Part shown: positions 40,570-49,175 of the stretch, in pieces
Layout: every line of letters starts with the position of its first letter
How positions within the stretch are numbered: position 1 is the first letter of the stretch
DNA from: Bacillota bacterium
GTDB taxonomy: Bacteria > Bacillota > Clostridia > Monoglobales > Firm-18
Length of the DNA: 64,000 nt
Assembly (NCBI GenBank): GCA_022706765.1
Contig: JAKJBX010000005.1
Coordinates: forward strand, 50,471-114,470
Direction of reading: 5' to 3'
The notes under the pieces: generated by a model
The model's input: the letters and a program-made list of their open reading frames with translations, nothing else
Told to the model about the DNA's origin: nothing
Databases searched by the model: none
Translations under genes and position numbers: made by a program

Positions 40570-41403
40570 ATGGAAATCAGAGACGCAATCAACAAAAAGG
40601 ACTTTAAGCGCTACACAACGGAGAGAATCCGCGAAGAATGTTTGGTTGAAAACCTCTTCACAGACGACAACATCAAGATGGTTTACAGCCACATCGACAG
40701 GATCATCACCGCGGGCGCATGCCCCGTCAGCAAGGCGTTAAAGCTCGAAGCGGCAAAAGAGGTCATCGGCGCCGACTTCTTCCTCGAAAGGCGTGAGCTT
40801 GGCGTGATCAACGTCGGCGGTCCCGGAAAGATCACGGTGGACGGCGCTGAATATGCGATGGCGCCCAGAGACGGCATCTATGTCGGCATGGGCTCGAAGG
40901 ACATCGTCTTTACCAGCGACAGCCCCGAGAACCCCGCACACTTCTACATCAATAGCGCACCCGCACATCAAACATACCCGATCGCTAAAATCGACATCAG
41001 CAAGGCGAACCCCGTCCCGAACGGTACAACTGAGCAGGCAAATAAGCGCACGATCTATCAGTACCTGCATCCCGCCGTCATGAAAACCTGCCAGCTCACG
41101 ATGGGTCTGACGGTTTTGGAGCCGGGCAGCGTCTGGAACACTATGCCGACCCACACCCACGAACGCAGGATGGAAGTCTACTTCTACTTTGACATTCCGA
41201 AGGACGCCGTCGTGTTCCATATGATGGGCGAGCCGACTGAAACCAGGCATGTCGTGATAAGAAACGAGCAGGCGGTCATCAGCCCCAGCTGGTCTATCCA
41301 CAGCGGCGTCGGCACGCAGAGCTATACCTTCATCTGGGGTATGGTCGGCGAAAACCAGACCTTCACCGATATGGATGCGGTGAGCTTTGACACACTGAAA
41401 TAA
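40570..41403 (+). CDS. kduI: 5-keto-4-deoxyuronate isomerase KduI
   Basis: 277 residues, cupin-type zinc isomerase converting 5-keto-4-deoxyuronate to 2,5-diketo-3-deoxygluconate. The metal-binding motif THTHERRMEVYFYF, FFLERRELGVINVGG and SPSWSIHSGVGT are diagnostic. ATG follows AGGAGG. It starts the operon kduI-kduD-eda-kdgK for unsaturated uronates released from pectin, glycosaminoglycan or similar polymers by lyases. Confidence 0.97.
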   Translation: MEIRDAINKKDFKRYTTERIREECLVENLFTDDNIKMVYSHIDRIITAGACPVSKALKLEAAKEVIGADFFLERRELGVINVGGPGKITVDGAEYAMAPRDGIYVGMGSKDIVFTSDSPENPAHFYINSAPAHQTYPIAKIDISKANPVPNGTTEQANKRTIYQYLHPAVMKTCQLTMGLTVLEPGSVWNTMPTHTHERRMEVYFYFDIPKDAVVFHMMGEPTETRHVVIRNEQAVISPSWSIHSGVGTQSYTFIWGMVGENQTFTDMDAVSFDTLK

Positions 41404-41444
41404 TTCCGGCAGCATGTCCAAAAAATTCAAGGAGGATACAAATC

Positions 41445-42206
41445 ATGATACTCGATAAGTTTAAGCTGGACGGCAAGGTTGCCATCGTTACGGGATCCAG
41501 CACCGGTCTCGGTCAGGGCATCAGCATATCGCTGGCGCAGGCGGGCGCAAAGGTCGTCGGCGTGGACTATGTGGAATCGCCCGACACCGAAGCAGCGATC
41601 AAGGAATTCGGCGGCGAATTCATCGGTGTGGTCGCAAACCTGTTGTCCATTGAGCCGCTCCAAGGCATCGTCGACATGGCGGTCACAAAGTTCGGCAAGG
41701 TCGACATCCTCGTCAACAACGCCGGCATCATCAGGCGAGAGGACGCCATCGCATTTACCGAAAAGGACTGGGACGACGTGATGAACATCAACATCAAGAC
41801 GGTGTTCTTTTTCAGCCAGGCGGTGGCTAAGCAGTTCATCGCACAGGGTACCGGCGGCAAAATCGTCAACATCGCATCCATGCTTTCTTTCCAGGGCGGT
41901 ATCCGCGTACCGTCATACACCGCCTCAAAGAGCGGCGTAAAGGGCGTTACCATGGCGCTTGCCAACGAATGGGCAAAACACAATATCAACGTCAATGCCA
42001 TCGCTCCCGGCTATATGGCAACCAACAACACCGCCCAAATCCGCGCGGATGCCCAAAGAAGCGAAGCAATTTTGGACAGGATCCCCGCGGCGCGCTGGGG
42101 AACGCCCGACGATTTGATGGGTACGGCTGTGTTCTTGGCATCGGCAGCGTCGGACTATATCAACGGCTACACCATTGCGGTTGACGGCGGCTGGCTCGCA
42201 AGATAA
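41445..42206 (+). CDS. kduD: 2-dehydro-3-deoxy-D-gluconate 5-dehydrogenase KduD (SDR)
   Basis: 253 residues. SDR motifs TGSSTGLGQGIS, NNAGIIRREDA, the catalytic Tyr/Lys in SYTASKSGVKG, and PGYMATNNT typical of KduD. Reduces 2,5-diketo-3-deoxygluconate to 2-keto-3-deoxygluconate with NADH. It follows kduI by ~40 nt with AAGGAGG upstream. Confidence 0.95.
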   Translation: MILDKFKLDGKVAIVTGSSTGLGQGISISLAQAGAKVVGVDYVESPDTEAAIKEFGGEFIGVVANLLSIEPLQGIVDMAVTKFGKVDILVNNAGIIRREDAIAFTEKDWDDVMNINIKTVFFFSQAVAKQFIAQGTGGKIVNIASMLSFQGGIRVPSYTASKSGVKGVTMALANEWAKHNINVNAIAPGYMATNNTAQIRADAQRSEAILDRIPAARWGTPDDLMGTAVFLASAASDYINGYTIAVDGGWLAR

Positions 42207-42236
42207 GCGTTCGAGCGCATATGCGCTTTCGAAAAA

Positions 42237-42265
42237 CGCATCCGCCCGCACAGCGGGCGGATGCG
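42237..42265 (+). other. Very stable intercistronic hairpin between kduD and eda
   Basis: CGCATCCGCCCGC (42237-42249), loop ACA, GCGGGCGGATGCG (42253-42265): a perfect 13-bp GC-rich stem. It is preceded by a second dyad built on GCGTTCGAGCGCATATGCGC (42207-42240), a sequence also seen at 62329-62360. No T-run follows, so mRNA stabilisation or differential expression is more likely than termination. Confidence 0.6.
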
Positions 42266-42313
42266 GATTGATTTCGCATAAAGCTTGGGGATCATGCAAA
42301 GAAGGGACGGAAT

Positions 42314-42964
42314 GTGACATTGGATAAGGAAAAAGTCATCACTAAAATAACGGACGTCGGTATCGTGGCGGTCGTCCGTGCAGAGAGCGCCGACATCGCC
42401 AAAAAAATCACCGACGCATGTATTGCGGGCGGCGTCGCCGCCATTGAAATGACCTTTACGGTGCCGCAGGCACACAAGGTCATCGAGGAAATCGCAAAAT
42501 CCTATAAGCCCGAGGACATCATTCTCGGCGCAGGCACGGTCATGGACAGCGAAACGGCGCGGATCGCCATCCTTTCGGGTGCGCAGTATATCGTCAGCCC
42601 CTATTTCAATGCGGAGACGGTGAAAACCTGTAACCGTTACAGGGTCGCCTGTATGCCGGGCGCAATGACGATCAAGGAAGTGGTCGAGGCAATGGAAGCC
42701 GGCGCGGACATCATTAAAATCTTCCCAGGCGAGGCTTTTGGCCCCAAAATCATCAAAGCCGTTAAAGGACCTATCCCCTACGCCAAGATGATGCCGACGG
42801 GCGGCGTAGACGTCGGCAACGTCCACGAGTGGATCAAGGCGGGCGCGGTCGCCGTCGGCGCCGGCGGCGCACTCACCGCAGGCGCAAAAACGGGCGACTT
42901 CGCATCCATCACACGCATCGGCAGGGAATTCGTTGAGAAAATCAAGGAGGCAAGAGGCAAATGA
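42314..42964 (+). CDS. eda: KDPG/KHG aldolase Eda
   Basis: 216 residues, class I aldolase splitting 2-keto-3-deoxy-6-phosphogluconate to pyruvate and glyceraldehyde-3-phosphate. VAVVRAES contains the catalytic Glu; IKIFPGEAFGPK is the family segment before the phosphate site MPTGGVDVGN; the Schiff-base Lys is expected in DIIKIFP. The start is GTG with AAGGGA upstream. It overlaps kdgK by 4 nt. Confidence 0.95.
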   Translation: MTLDKEKVITKITDVGIVAVVRAESADIAKKITDACIAGGVAAIEMTFTVPQAHKVIEEIAKSYKPEDIILGAGTVMDSETARIAILSGAQYIVSPYFNAETVKTCNRYRVACMPGAMTIKEVVEAMEAGADIIKIFPGEAFGPKIIKAVKGPIPYAKMMPTGGVDVGNVHEWIKAGAVAVGAGGALTAGAKTGDFASITRIGREFVEKIKEARGK

Positions 42965-43983
42965 AGAAAATAGTCACCTTCGGTGAAATCATGCTGAGAC
43001 TCCAAACCCACGGGTTTCAGCGTTTCATTCAGGCGCAGAGCCTTGAAGCAACCTACGGCGGCGGCGAGGCGAATGTCGCCGTCAGCCTTGCAAACTACGG
43101 CTATGACGCATACTATGTGACCCGCCTGCCCAAAAACCCCATCGGCGACGCTTGCCTTGCGGAGCTGCGCAAGAACAACGTCAAGACCGAATACATCGCA
43201 CGGGGCGGCGAAAGACTGGGCATCTACTTTGTGGAAAAGGGCGCATCGCAGCGTGCCTCCAACGTCGTTTACGACCGGGCGCACTCCTCCATCTCGACGG
43301 CGACTGCCGCCGATTTTGACTGGGACAGCATTTTTGAGGGCGCACAGTGGTTCCACTTCACCGGCATCACCCCCGCGCTTGGCGACGACGCGGCGGCGCT
43401 AACGCTGGCGGCGCTCAAAAAAGCCAAGGAAAAGGGTGTGCAGGTCAGCTGCGACCTCAACTTCCGCAAAAAGCTGTGGTCGAGCCAAAAGGCAAACGAA
43501 GTCATGTCGACCTTAATGCCGTATGTCGATGTGGTCATCGCCAACGAGGAGGACGCCGAAAAGGTGTTCGGCATCCAAGCGGACGACACCAACATCACCG
43601 GCGGTCACCTATCGGACGAGGGCTATAAGGACGTCTGCAAAAAGCTGGTCGCAAAATTCGGCTTCAAAAAGGTCGCCATCACGCTGCGCGAGAGCATCTC
43701 AGCTTCGGCAAACAATTGGTCGGCGCTTTTGTATGACGGCAGCGGATTCTATAAGTCCAAGCGGTATGAAATGAACGTCATCGACCGTGTGGGCGGCGGC
43801 GACAGCTTTGGCGGCGGACTGATTTACGGGCTGTTGGAGGGCTACGCCATGCAGGACGCCATTGAGTTTGCGGTTGCGGCTTCCTGCCTCAAACACACCA
43901 TCGAAGGCGATTTCAATTTGGTCAGTGTCGACGAGGTCAAAAACCTTGCCAAGGGCGACGGCTCCGGCAGGGTGCAGAGATGA
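42961..43983 (+). CDS. kdgK: 2-keto-3-deoxygluconate kinase KdgK (PfkB family)
   Basis: 340 residues. PfkB-type kinase phosphorylating 2-keto-3-deoxygluconate. GGGEANVAVSLANYGYDA near the N-terminus and DRVGGGDSFGGGLIYGLL with the catalytic Asp of the GAGD-like motif near the C-terminus are visible. ATG overlaps the eda stop. Last gene of the uronate operon; no strong terminator follows. Confidence 0.94.
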   Translation: MKKIVTFGEIMLRLQTHGFQRFIQAQSLEATYGGGEANVAVSLANYGYDAYYVTRLPKNPIGDACLAELRKNNVKTEYIARGGERLGIYFVEKGASQRASNVVYDRAHSSISTATAADFDWDSIFEGAQWFHFTGITPALGDDAAALTLAALKKAKEKGVQVSCDLNFRKKLWSSQKANEVMSTLMPYVDVVIANEEDAEKVFGIQADDTNITGGHLSDEGYKDVCKKLVAKFGFKKVAITLRESISASANNWSALLYDGSGFYKSKRYEMNVIDRVGGGDSFGGGLIYGLLEGYAMQDAIEFAVAASCLKHTIEGDFNLVSVDEVKNLAKGDGSGRVQR

Positions 43984-44012
43984 CCATTCATTAGAATTGC
44001 ATTAAATTAACG

Positions 44013-44072
44013 CCCCTTTTATTGACATTGCCGCACTATGTTATATAATAGTGTTAGCATCAATAAAAGGGG
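44013..44072. promoter_or_regulatory. Promoter of the LiaF-like gene, flanked by a perfect 13-bp inverted repeat
   Basis: TTGACA (44022-44027), 16-nt spacer, TATAAT (44044-44049) on the plus strand. CCCCTTTTATTGA (44013-44025) and TCAATAAAAGGGG (44060-44072) are perfect reverse complements; the first overlaps the -35 box and the second contains the AAAGGGG ribosome site. Confidence 0.6.
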
Positions 44073-44081
44073 TGTTTTATC

Positions 44082-44747
44082 ATGAAGTCAAAAATATTTT
44101 TCGGTTTGCTGCTCATGGTCATCGGCGTACTTTTGCTGCTTCAAAATTTAGGCTTTTTAGACGGCATATCGGTTTGGCAATATGTTCTGCCGGTGGCGCT
44201 GATCGGCATCGGCGCATCCAATGCCTCCTCCAAACGCCGTGCCAACACCGCTGACCTGTTGTTCATCCTTGTGGGTCTTGTGATGCTTGCTTCACGGCTC
44301 GGCTTCATCGCCGGCATCAGTGTTTGGAGATTCGTCCCGCCTGCGATTCTCATCATCCTCGGTCTTAAATTCCTGACACAAAAAAAAATACATCCGGACA
44401 GTGTTGAAATTAAATGCGGCAAGGTGGACGTCAACGCTTTCTTTTCAGGTGCGGAGGCAAGGTGCGACAGCGACAGCTTTGAGCACGGCGAAATCAACGT
44501 CGCTTTCGGCGGCGCATCGCTCGACCTCAGCCAGGCACAGTCGCAATTCCCCGCCTGTCATTTGGAAGCCAACGCCTTTTTCGGCGGGATCGAAATCATC
44601 GTGCCGAAAAGCTGGGCGGTCAGCACCGCCATCAACGGCATCCTCGGCGGCTATGAAAACAAAGCGTATAATCCCGCAAATCCCGTGACGGTTTTGACCG
44701 TCAGCGGCAATGCCTTTTGCGGTGGGATCGAAATCAAAAGCAGGTAG
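44082..44747 (+). CDS. LiaF-like membrane protein
   Basis: 221 residues. Four membrane helices in the first ~105 residues arranged as two repeats (LLLMVIGVLLLLQNLGFLDG and LLFILVGLVMLASRLGFIAG, each followed by ISVW), then a beta-helical C-terminal domain with VDVNAFFSGAEARCDS, INVAFGGASLDLSQA and LEANAFFGGIEIIVPK. This is the pattern of the LiaF/YvqF C-terminal domain, which in Bacillus restrains a cell-envelope stress kinase. No LiaRS pair is adjacent. ATG has AAAGGGG upstream. A GC-rich hairpin at ~44756-44784 follows. Confidence 0.8.
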   Translation: MKSKIFFGLLLMVIGVLLLLQNLGFLDGISVWQYVLPVALIGIGASNASSKRRANTADLLFILVGLVMLASRLGFIAGISVWRFVPPAILIILGLKFLTQKKIHPDSVEIKCGKVDVNAFFSGAEARCDSDSFEHGEINVAFGGASLDLSQAQSQFPACHLEANAFFGGIEIIVPKSWAVSTAINGILGGYENKAYNPANPVTVLTVSGNAFCGGIEIKSR

Positions 44748-44789
44748 GATTATCCTGCGGCTGCGCATGTCATGTGCAGCCGCATTAAT

Positions 44790-44857
44790 CGCCTTATCCG
44801 GCTCACGATAGGCGCGTAGTCAGATGTCCATAAAGTTTTGTGAGCCGGAAAGGCTAA
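44790..44857 (+). repeat. Palindromic leader repeat, copy 2
   Basis: CGCCTTATCCGGCTCA and TGAGCCGGAAAGG pair as in the argD leader copy (35691). The end lies 12 nt before the ATG of the RACo-like gene. Internal sequence differs moderately, and translation in the argD-leader frame contains a stop. Confidence 0.65.
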
Positions 44858-44869
44858 CGGTTATAATTT

Positions 44870-46261
44870 ATGCCAATTGTCCGTATAAATGATAACAGCA
44901 TTGCGTGTGATAAGGGTGAAAGCCTTTACACCGTTTTGCTGCGTGCGGGGATCCAGCTAAACGCCCCGTGCGGCGGCTACGGCACCTGCGGGAAGTGTAT
45001 GGTGTGGATAGATGGCGTCGACAAGGTCAAGGCATGCCGCTATGCCATCGAGAAGGACATCACGGTCAGCATCAGCACACCGCAAGCCGCCATTGCCGAA
45101 AAGGGCTTGCTCCGTCCGGTCAAGGTCAGCCGTCCGCAGCCCTCAGCGGCAGTGGACATCGGCACGACCACTGTGGCGGCATACCTTGTGAGTAATGGCG
45201 GGATCGTCGACTTAGAAAGCGGCGTCAACGCTCAAAAATCTTATGGCGACGACGTCATCACCCGTATCAAATTTACGATGGATATTCCCGGCGGCACGGC
45301 GGTGCTGTCCGATCTCATAACCGGTCAGGTCGGCGATATGGTCGCCCGTCTTTGCGCCCGAAACGGACTGGAAGTCCAAAGCATTGCGGTCGTCGGAAAC
45401 ACCACAATGCTGCACTTGTATGCGGGCGTCCCGCCTGCGTCCATCGGTGTCGCGCCCTTTGCACCCGTTTTTACCGACCTGACGCTCGCCGGCAACGCTG
45501 CGCTTTTGCCCTCGGTTGCAGGCTATGTCGGCGCCGACGCCGTTGCGGCGATACTGGCAAGCGGTATGCACCTGTCGGATAAGACCTGCCTGCTGGTCGA
45601 CATCGGCACGAACGGCGAAATTGCGCTCAGCAGCAAGGACGGTATTGCCGTCTGTGCGGCAGCGGCGGGTCCCGCTTTCGAGGGGGCGCAAATCTCCTGC
45701 GGCAGCGGCGGTGTTTCTGGGGCGATCAACAGCGTCGCCATCGGTGAGACGGTAACCTATACGACCATCGACAACATGCCGCCCGTCGGCATCTGCGGCA
45801 GCGGCGTGATTGACCTTGTCGCAGGATTGCTTTTGAGCGGACGGGTCGACGACACGGGTTATTTCGCCGACGAAATCATCACCGTTGCGGACGGCGTCAC
45901 TTTCACCGCACAGGACGTGCGGCAGGTGCAGCTCGCCAAGGCGGCGATTGCGGCGGGCATAGACACCCTGCTTACCGAAACGAAAACCAATATTGACGAC
46001 GTTGACGTGTGCTATCTGGCAGGCGGCTTCGGCACCTACATGAACCCTAAAAGCGCCTGTGACATCGGGCTGCTGCCCAAGGCGCTGCTTGATAAAACCG
46101 TGCCGATCGGCAATGCGGCGGGCATGGGCTGTGTGCTGTGGCAAATCTCGGACGATTGCAGGGCACAGACGGCGGACATCGTGAAAAAAGCCAAATACTT
46201 TGAGCTGTCGGACAGTCTTGTGTTCAGTGAAGCGTTTATTGAGCGTATGCGGCTCGGATAA
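44870..46261 (+). CDS. RACo-like 2Fe-2S/ASKHA protein, reductive activator of corrinoid proteins
   Basis: 463 residues, shorter than typical RACo (~600). N-terminal 2Fe-2S ferredoxin domain with CGGYGTCGKCMV and a distal Cys (KACR). Then the ASKHA ATPase: AAVDIGTTTVAAYLV, VVGNTTMLHLYAG, LVDIGTNGEIAL, GGVSGAIN, AGGFGTYM. The family restores Co(I) in corrinoid methyltransferases. No corrinoid protein or methyltransferase is nearby, so its partner is elsewhere. It stands alone behind a palindromic leader repeat; start ATG 44870 has no perfect ribosome site. Confidence 0.85.
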   Translation: MPIVRINDNSIACDKGESLYTVLLRAGIQLNAPCGGYGTCGKCMVWIDGVDKVKACRYAIEKDITVSISTPQAAIAEKGLLRPVKVSRPQPSAAVDIGTTTVAAYLVSNGGIVDLESGVNAQKSYGDDVITRIKFTMDIPGGTAVLSDLITGQVGDMVARLCARNGLEVQSIAVVGNTTMLHLYAGVPPASIGVAPFAPVFTDLTLAGNAALLPSVAGYVGADAVAAILASGMHLSDKTCLLVDIGTNGEIALSSKDGIAVCAAAAGPAFEGAQISCGSGGVSGAINSVAIGETVTYTTIDNMPPVGICGSGVIDLVAGLLLSGRVDDTGYFADEIITVADGVTFTAQDVRQVQLAKAAIAAGIDTLLTETKTNIDDVDVCYLAGGFGTYMNPKSACDIGLLPKALLDKTVPIGNAAGMGCVLWQISDDCRAQTADIVKKAKYFELSDSLVFSEAFIERMRLG

Positions 46262-46265
46262 ATGA

Positions 46266-46294
46266 TTGTCAACCGGAAAAATATGTGCTACAAT
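46266..46294 (+). promoter_or_regulatory. Promoter of the 453-aa membrane protein gene
   Basis: TTGTCA (46266-46271), 17-nt spacer, TACAAT (46289-46294), 37 nt upstream of the TTG start. Confidence 0.65.
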
Positions 46295-46330
46295 GTGGGA
46301 TATGAATGATTAAATAAGGGGTGCTCAGGC

Positions 46331-47692
46331 TTGAAAATAAAAAAACATCTTCCTCTGCTGCTGTCCATGGCAGCTGCGCTGCTGGTGCTTGTCTATGTCA
46401 TCGCCGTGCCGATCGGGGTCGCCGATGCCGGAGGTCAGTTTAAAACCGTCGAAAAGCTCGGGCTCAGTTACATAGACCAGCAGACCCCTGATTATTTTTC
46501 CACACAATACGGAGTGGCCGGCAATGCGAAGGTATCGGATACCCATAGCTTGCTTTTGTCGCTGGTCACCGGCAGCAAAAGTATTTTTGACACCCGCACA
46601 TCCGCCGCAGTCTTAGGTGTACTGTTTTTGCTCGGGCTTTTGCTCGCCGTCAAAAGCGGCGCACGGGACGACAGATATGACTGGGCGCTTGCAATTCTGT
46701 GCGTGTGCGTTTTTGCAGATTTTGCCTATCTTTCCTACTTTACGACGCTGTATTATGAAAGCACAGTGCTTGTGACGTTCCTGCTTGCGGTGTCGCTGCT
46801 GCTGCTTTGTCATAAGGTGCAAAGCGTGTCGGTTTGGCTTATCGTGCTGTCTGCAACAGCATCCGCTGCGTTTGCACTCTGCGGCAGCATTCAGGCATGT
46901 GTCGGCGTTATTCTCGGCGTACTGATTGCCCTGCTTTTCAAAAAGAGCGGGTGCGGCGTATGCAAGGCGGTGTCGGTCGTGTGCGGTCTGTTGGTCGCCG
47001 TGTTGTCGCTGACCTTTGCACTGACCTATACGCCCGTAGACTACCAAAAAAATATTTTCCATGCGGTGTTCCTCGGCACGGCGGAGCACGAGAGCGTTGC
47101 GGCTTTGGGCTTAGACCCAAAGCTTGATGCACTCAAAGGTCAGTTTTACAGCGACGCATTTGTTAAAGACTACAATCTGAACGAGGAATTTTATAATAAA
47201 ATCAGCTACGGCAAAATCACTGCGTTTTACCTGACCCACCCGGGTGCGTTCATCGCCGAGGCAGACGGTGCGGTGAAAAACGCTTTTTCACCCCGTGCCG
47301 CTTACCTCGGTAATTTCACAGAGCAAAGCGGCAAGGCAGGTGAGCAGGCAAACGCTTTTGCCCTGTACAGTACGCTGAAAGGCACCTTTGTGCCCAACAC
47401 CTTTGTGTTTGTGCTGGTGTTTTTTGCGCTCTATATCGGGCTGCTGATTTATCTCTATGTCCACGAAAAGGAAAAACGCCCGCTGCTCGAAGTCATCATC
47501 GGGCTGTCGGTTTCGGCGCTGCTGTGCCTGAAACTGCCCATCATTTTCAGCGGCGGCTTCGAAATCGGTCGCGCGCTTTATATGTTCAACATCCTTTTTG
47601 ACACGATGGTCGTCTTTGCGGTGGTCGCAGGCGGCAGATATATGGCGCAAAGACGCAAAATACTCAAAGACAAGTACGGCGCAAATCAATAA
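46331..47692 (+). CDS. Multi-pass membrane protein, possible GT-C-type glycan transferase
   Basis: 453 residues, about nine to ten membrane helices. After helix 1 a long extracellular loop has VADAGGQFKTVEKLGLSYI, with Asp and Gly as in the first loop of GT-C enzymes; a second soluble part lies around DYNLNEEFYNKISYGKIT. The overall plan resembles WsfD-like hexose transferases of S-layer glycan synthesis, but the identity is not certain. TTG start with AAGGGGTG upstream. It has its own promoter and a terminator-like hairpin after it. Confidence 0.5.
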   Translation: MKIKKHLPLLLSMAAALLVLVYVIAVPIGVADAGGQFKTVEKLGLSYIDQQTPDYFSTQYGVAGNAKVSDTHSLLLSLVTGSKSIFDTRTSAAVLGVLFLLGLLLAVKSGARDDRYDWALAILCVCVFADFAYLSYFTTLYYESTVLVTFLLAVSLLLLCHKVQSVSVWLIVLSATASAAFALCGSIQACVGVILGVLIALLFKKSGCGVCKAVSVVCGLLVAVLSLTFALTYTPVDYQKNIFHAVFLGTAEHESVAALGLDPKLDALKGQFYSDAFVKDYNLNEEFYNKISYGKITAFYLTHPGAFIAEADGAVKNAFSPRAAYLGNFTEQSGKAGEQANAFALYSTLKGTFVPNTFVFVLVFFALYIGLLIYLYVHEKEKRPLLEVIIGLSVSALLCLKLPIIFSGGFEIGRALYMFNILFDTMVVFAVVAGGRYMAQRRKILKDKYGANQ

Positions 47693-47708
47693 TCGGAGAA
47701 CCAGGCAG

Positions 47709-47735
47709 CCGCTCGGGCAACGGGCGGTTGTTTTT
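47709..47735 (+). terminator. Hairpin terminator after the membrane protein gene
   Basis: CCGCTCG (47709-47715), loop GGCAA, CGGGCGG (47721-47727), then TTGTTTTT. Confidence 0.6.
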
Positions 47736-47774
47736 GGAAGGATACGACCGGATATTTAATAAAATGTTAATATT

Positions 47775-47835
47775 TTGTTTAGAGATTTTCAAACACTGTA
47801 TATTATCATAGGCTTGTAACAATCAAACGTTTGAT
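47775..47835 (+). promoter_or_regulatory. Possible promoter plus 14-bp palindrome before the ABC/two-component locus
   Basis: TTGTTT (47775-47780), 18-nt spacer, TATATT (47799-47804) is a moderate promoter match. ATCAAACGTTTGAT (47822-47835), a perfect palindrome, lies just after the predicted start and could bind a repressor. Confidence 0.45.
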
Positions 47836-47862
47836 GTACAACGAACAGGGAGGTAATGAAAA

Positions 47863-49110
47863 ATGAATCTCAGCAAAAAATCCACCGCTGTTTTGTCGGC
47901 GGTCGTAGGAGCTGCCGTGCTGGCAACCTCCGCACTGGCGGACGCTTTGATCGGCTCGGGATATTACAGCCTTAAACAAGCGATTAAAACAACCTCGGCG
48001 ACACTGATAAACGAGACGGACAACTTTACCGTTTCGGGGAAGATTGTGATGAAGGTCGACGGAAAAGAAATCTTCGTTTCGGAAGGTACGATGAAGTATG
48101 ATATTGCCGGCGGTCAGTATGTGGAGGAATCGACAACCACCGAAATGGACGAAACCAGCGAAAGTTATATTTACAACGGTCCCGATTTGTATATCCACAA
48201 AGACAGCCGCGGGAATAACTATGCTACCACAAGAGTGAAAGGCAGTGAAGAAAAGCTGATCGAGGACTTCTTCCAAAGAGAAGACGTGCAGGACGCCGAA
48301 AAAATCGTCGATGCTTTTGTCGGCAGCATGCAGGACCTCATTCAAACTGATGAGAACGACGGCAAAAAACTCTATATCGGCAACCTGACGGACACCAGCG
48401 TACCGCCATTGGTGAATGCCCTGTCATCCTTCTTTCTGAAATACGCCGCGCTCAGCGAATATACCGCTGAAAACTACGGCGTTCCTCACCCCAAGGCCAA
48501 TATTTATGTGCAGGATGTGTCGGGCAAGGCGGTTGAAAACAGCGGCGGGATTTTGGAAAGCCTGATTTTAAGCGCAGCATTCGTGGGCGACGACAAGGAT
48601 GGCAACAGCCACACCTACTCGGTTGAAATTTCCGCAAATGTGACCAGCATCAACGCCACCGCCGTCGAGCCGATCAGCACCGAAGGGTTGAAAATCCAAG
48701 CTGCTGCCGAGAACCGTTTATCGCTGGGCAAGAAGTATGAGGGGTTGTATAAGAGCGAAGTCGTCGGCGAAACTGCCGACGGATTTGTCAAGCTTGGTGA
48801 GCAGTTCTTTGAAATTACGTCAGTTGACGGCGCGACCGTCACCGGCAGGTATTATGAGATTTATAACCCTGAATACCTTACGGGCGACGGTAAATCCTTC
48901 ACCTTTACGACGATTCAAAATCACGACGATTGGAATCGTATATCATTTGAATATGCCGATGAGAACGGCGATTCAAAAAAAGGCGAGTTCTTTTATTACG
49001 ACGCCGCAAATATACAGCTGCATTTGTACGCACAAAACAACGCCTATGGCAGGGCGGATCAAATTGTCAGAACTTTCTCGGACAGCAACTTTGCCAGGGT
49101 ATTTGAATAA
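47863..49110 (+). CDS. Secreted protein of unknown function linked to an ABC transporter and two-component system
   Basis: 415 residues with a signal peptide (KKSTAVLSAVVGAAVLATSALA). No lipobox Cys is seen. The mature part is rich in beta strands, with two halves (~30-260 and ~290-410); the second has the EGLYKSEVVGETADGFVKLG segment. No enzymatic motif is recognised. ATG has GGGAGG 9 nt upstream. The ABC ATPase, permease, kinase and regulator genes follow in the same direction, so it may be an envelope sensor or a substrate of that system. Confidence 0.6.
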   Translation: MNLSKKSTAVLSAVVGAAVLATSALADALIGSGYYSLKQAIKTTSATLINETDNFTVSGKIVMKVDGKEIFVSEGTMKYDIAGGQYVEESTTTEMDETSESYIYNGPDLYIHKDSRGNNYATTRVKGSEEKLIEDFFQREDVQDAEKIVDAFVGSMQDLIQTDENDGKKLYIGNLTDTSVPPLVNALSSFFLKYAALSEYTAENYGVPHPKANIYVQDVSGKAVENSGGILESLILSAAFVGDDKDGNSHTYSVEISANVTSINATAVEPISTEGLKIQAAAENRLSLGKKYEGLYKSEVVGETADGFVKLGEQFFEITSVDGATVTGRYYEIYNPEYLTGDGKSFTFTTIQNHDDWNRISFEYADENGDSKKGEFFYYDAANIQLHLYAQNNAYGRADQIVRTFSDSNFARVFE

Positions 49111-49119
49111 CGCCTTTCC

Positions 49120-49147
49120 GGCGCAGGGGCAAATCAGCCTCTGCGCC
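49120..49147 (+). terminator. Intercistronic hairpin between the secreted protein and ABC genes
   Basis: GGCGCAGGGGC (49120-49130), loop AAATCA, GCCTCTGCGCC (49137-49147), followed by CTTTGG; a partial terminator that may lower ABC expression. Confidence 0.5.
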
Positions 49148-49175
49148 CTTTGGCGGGCATAAAGGAGGACATCTT

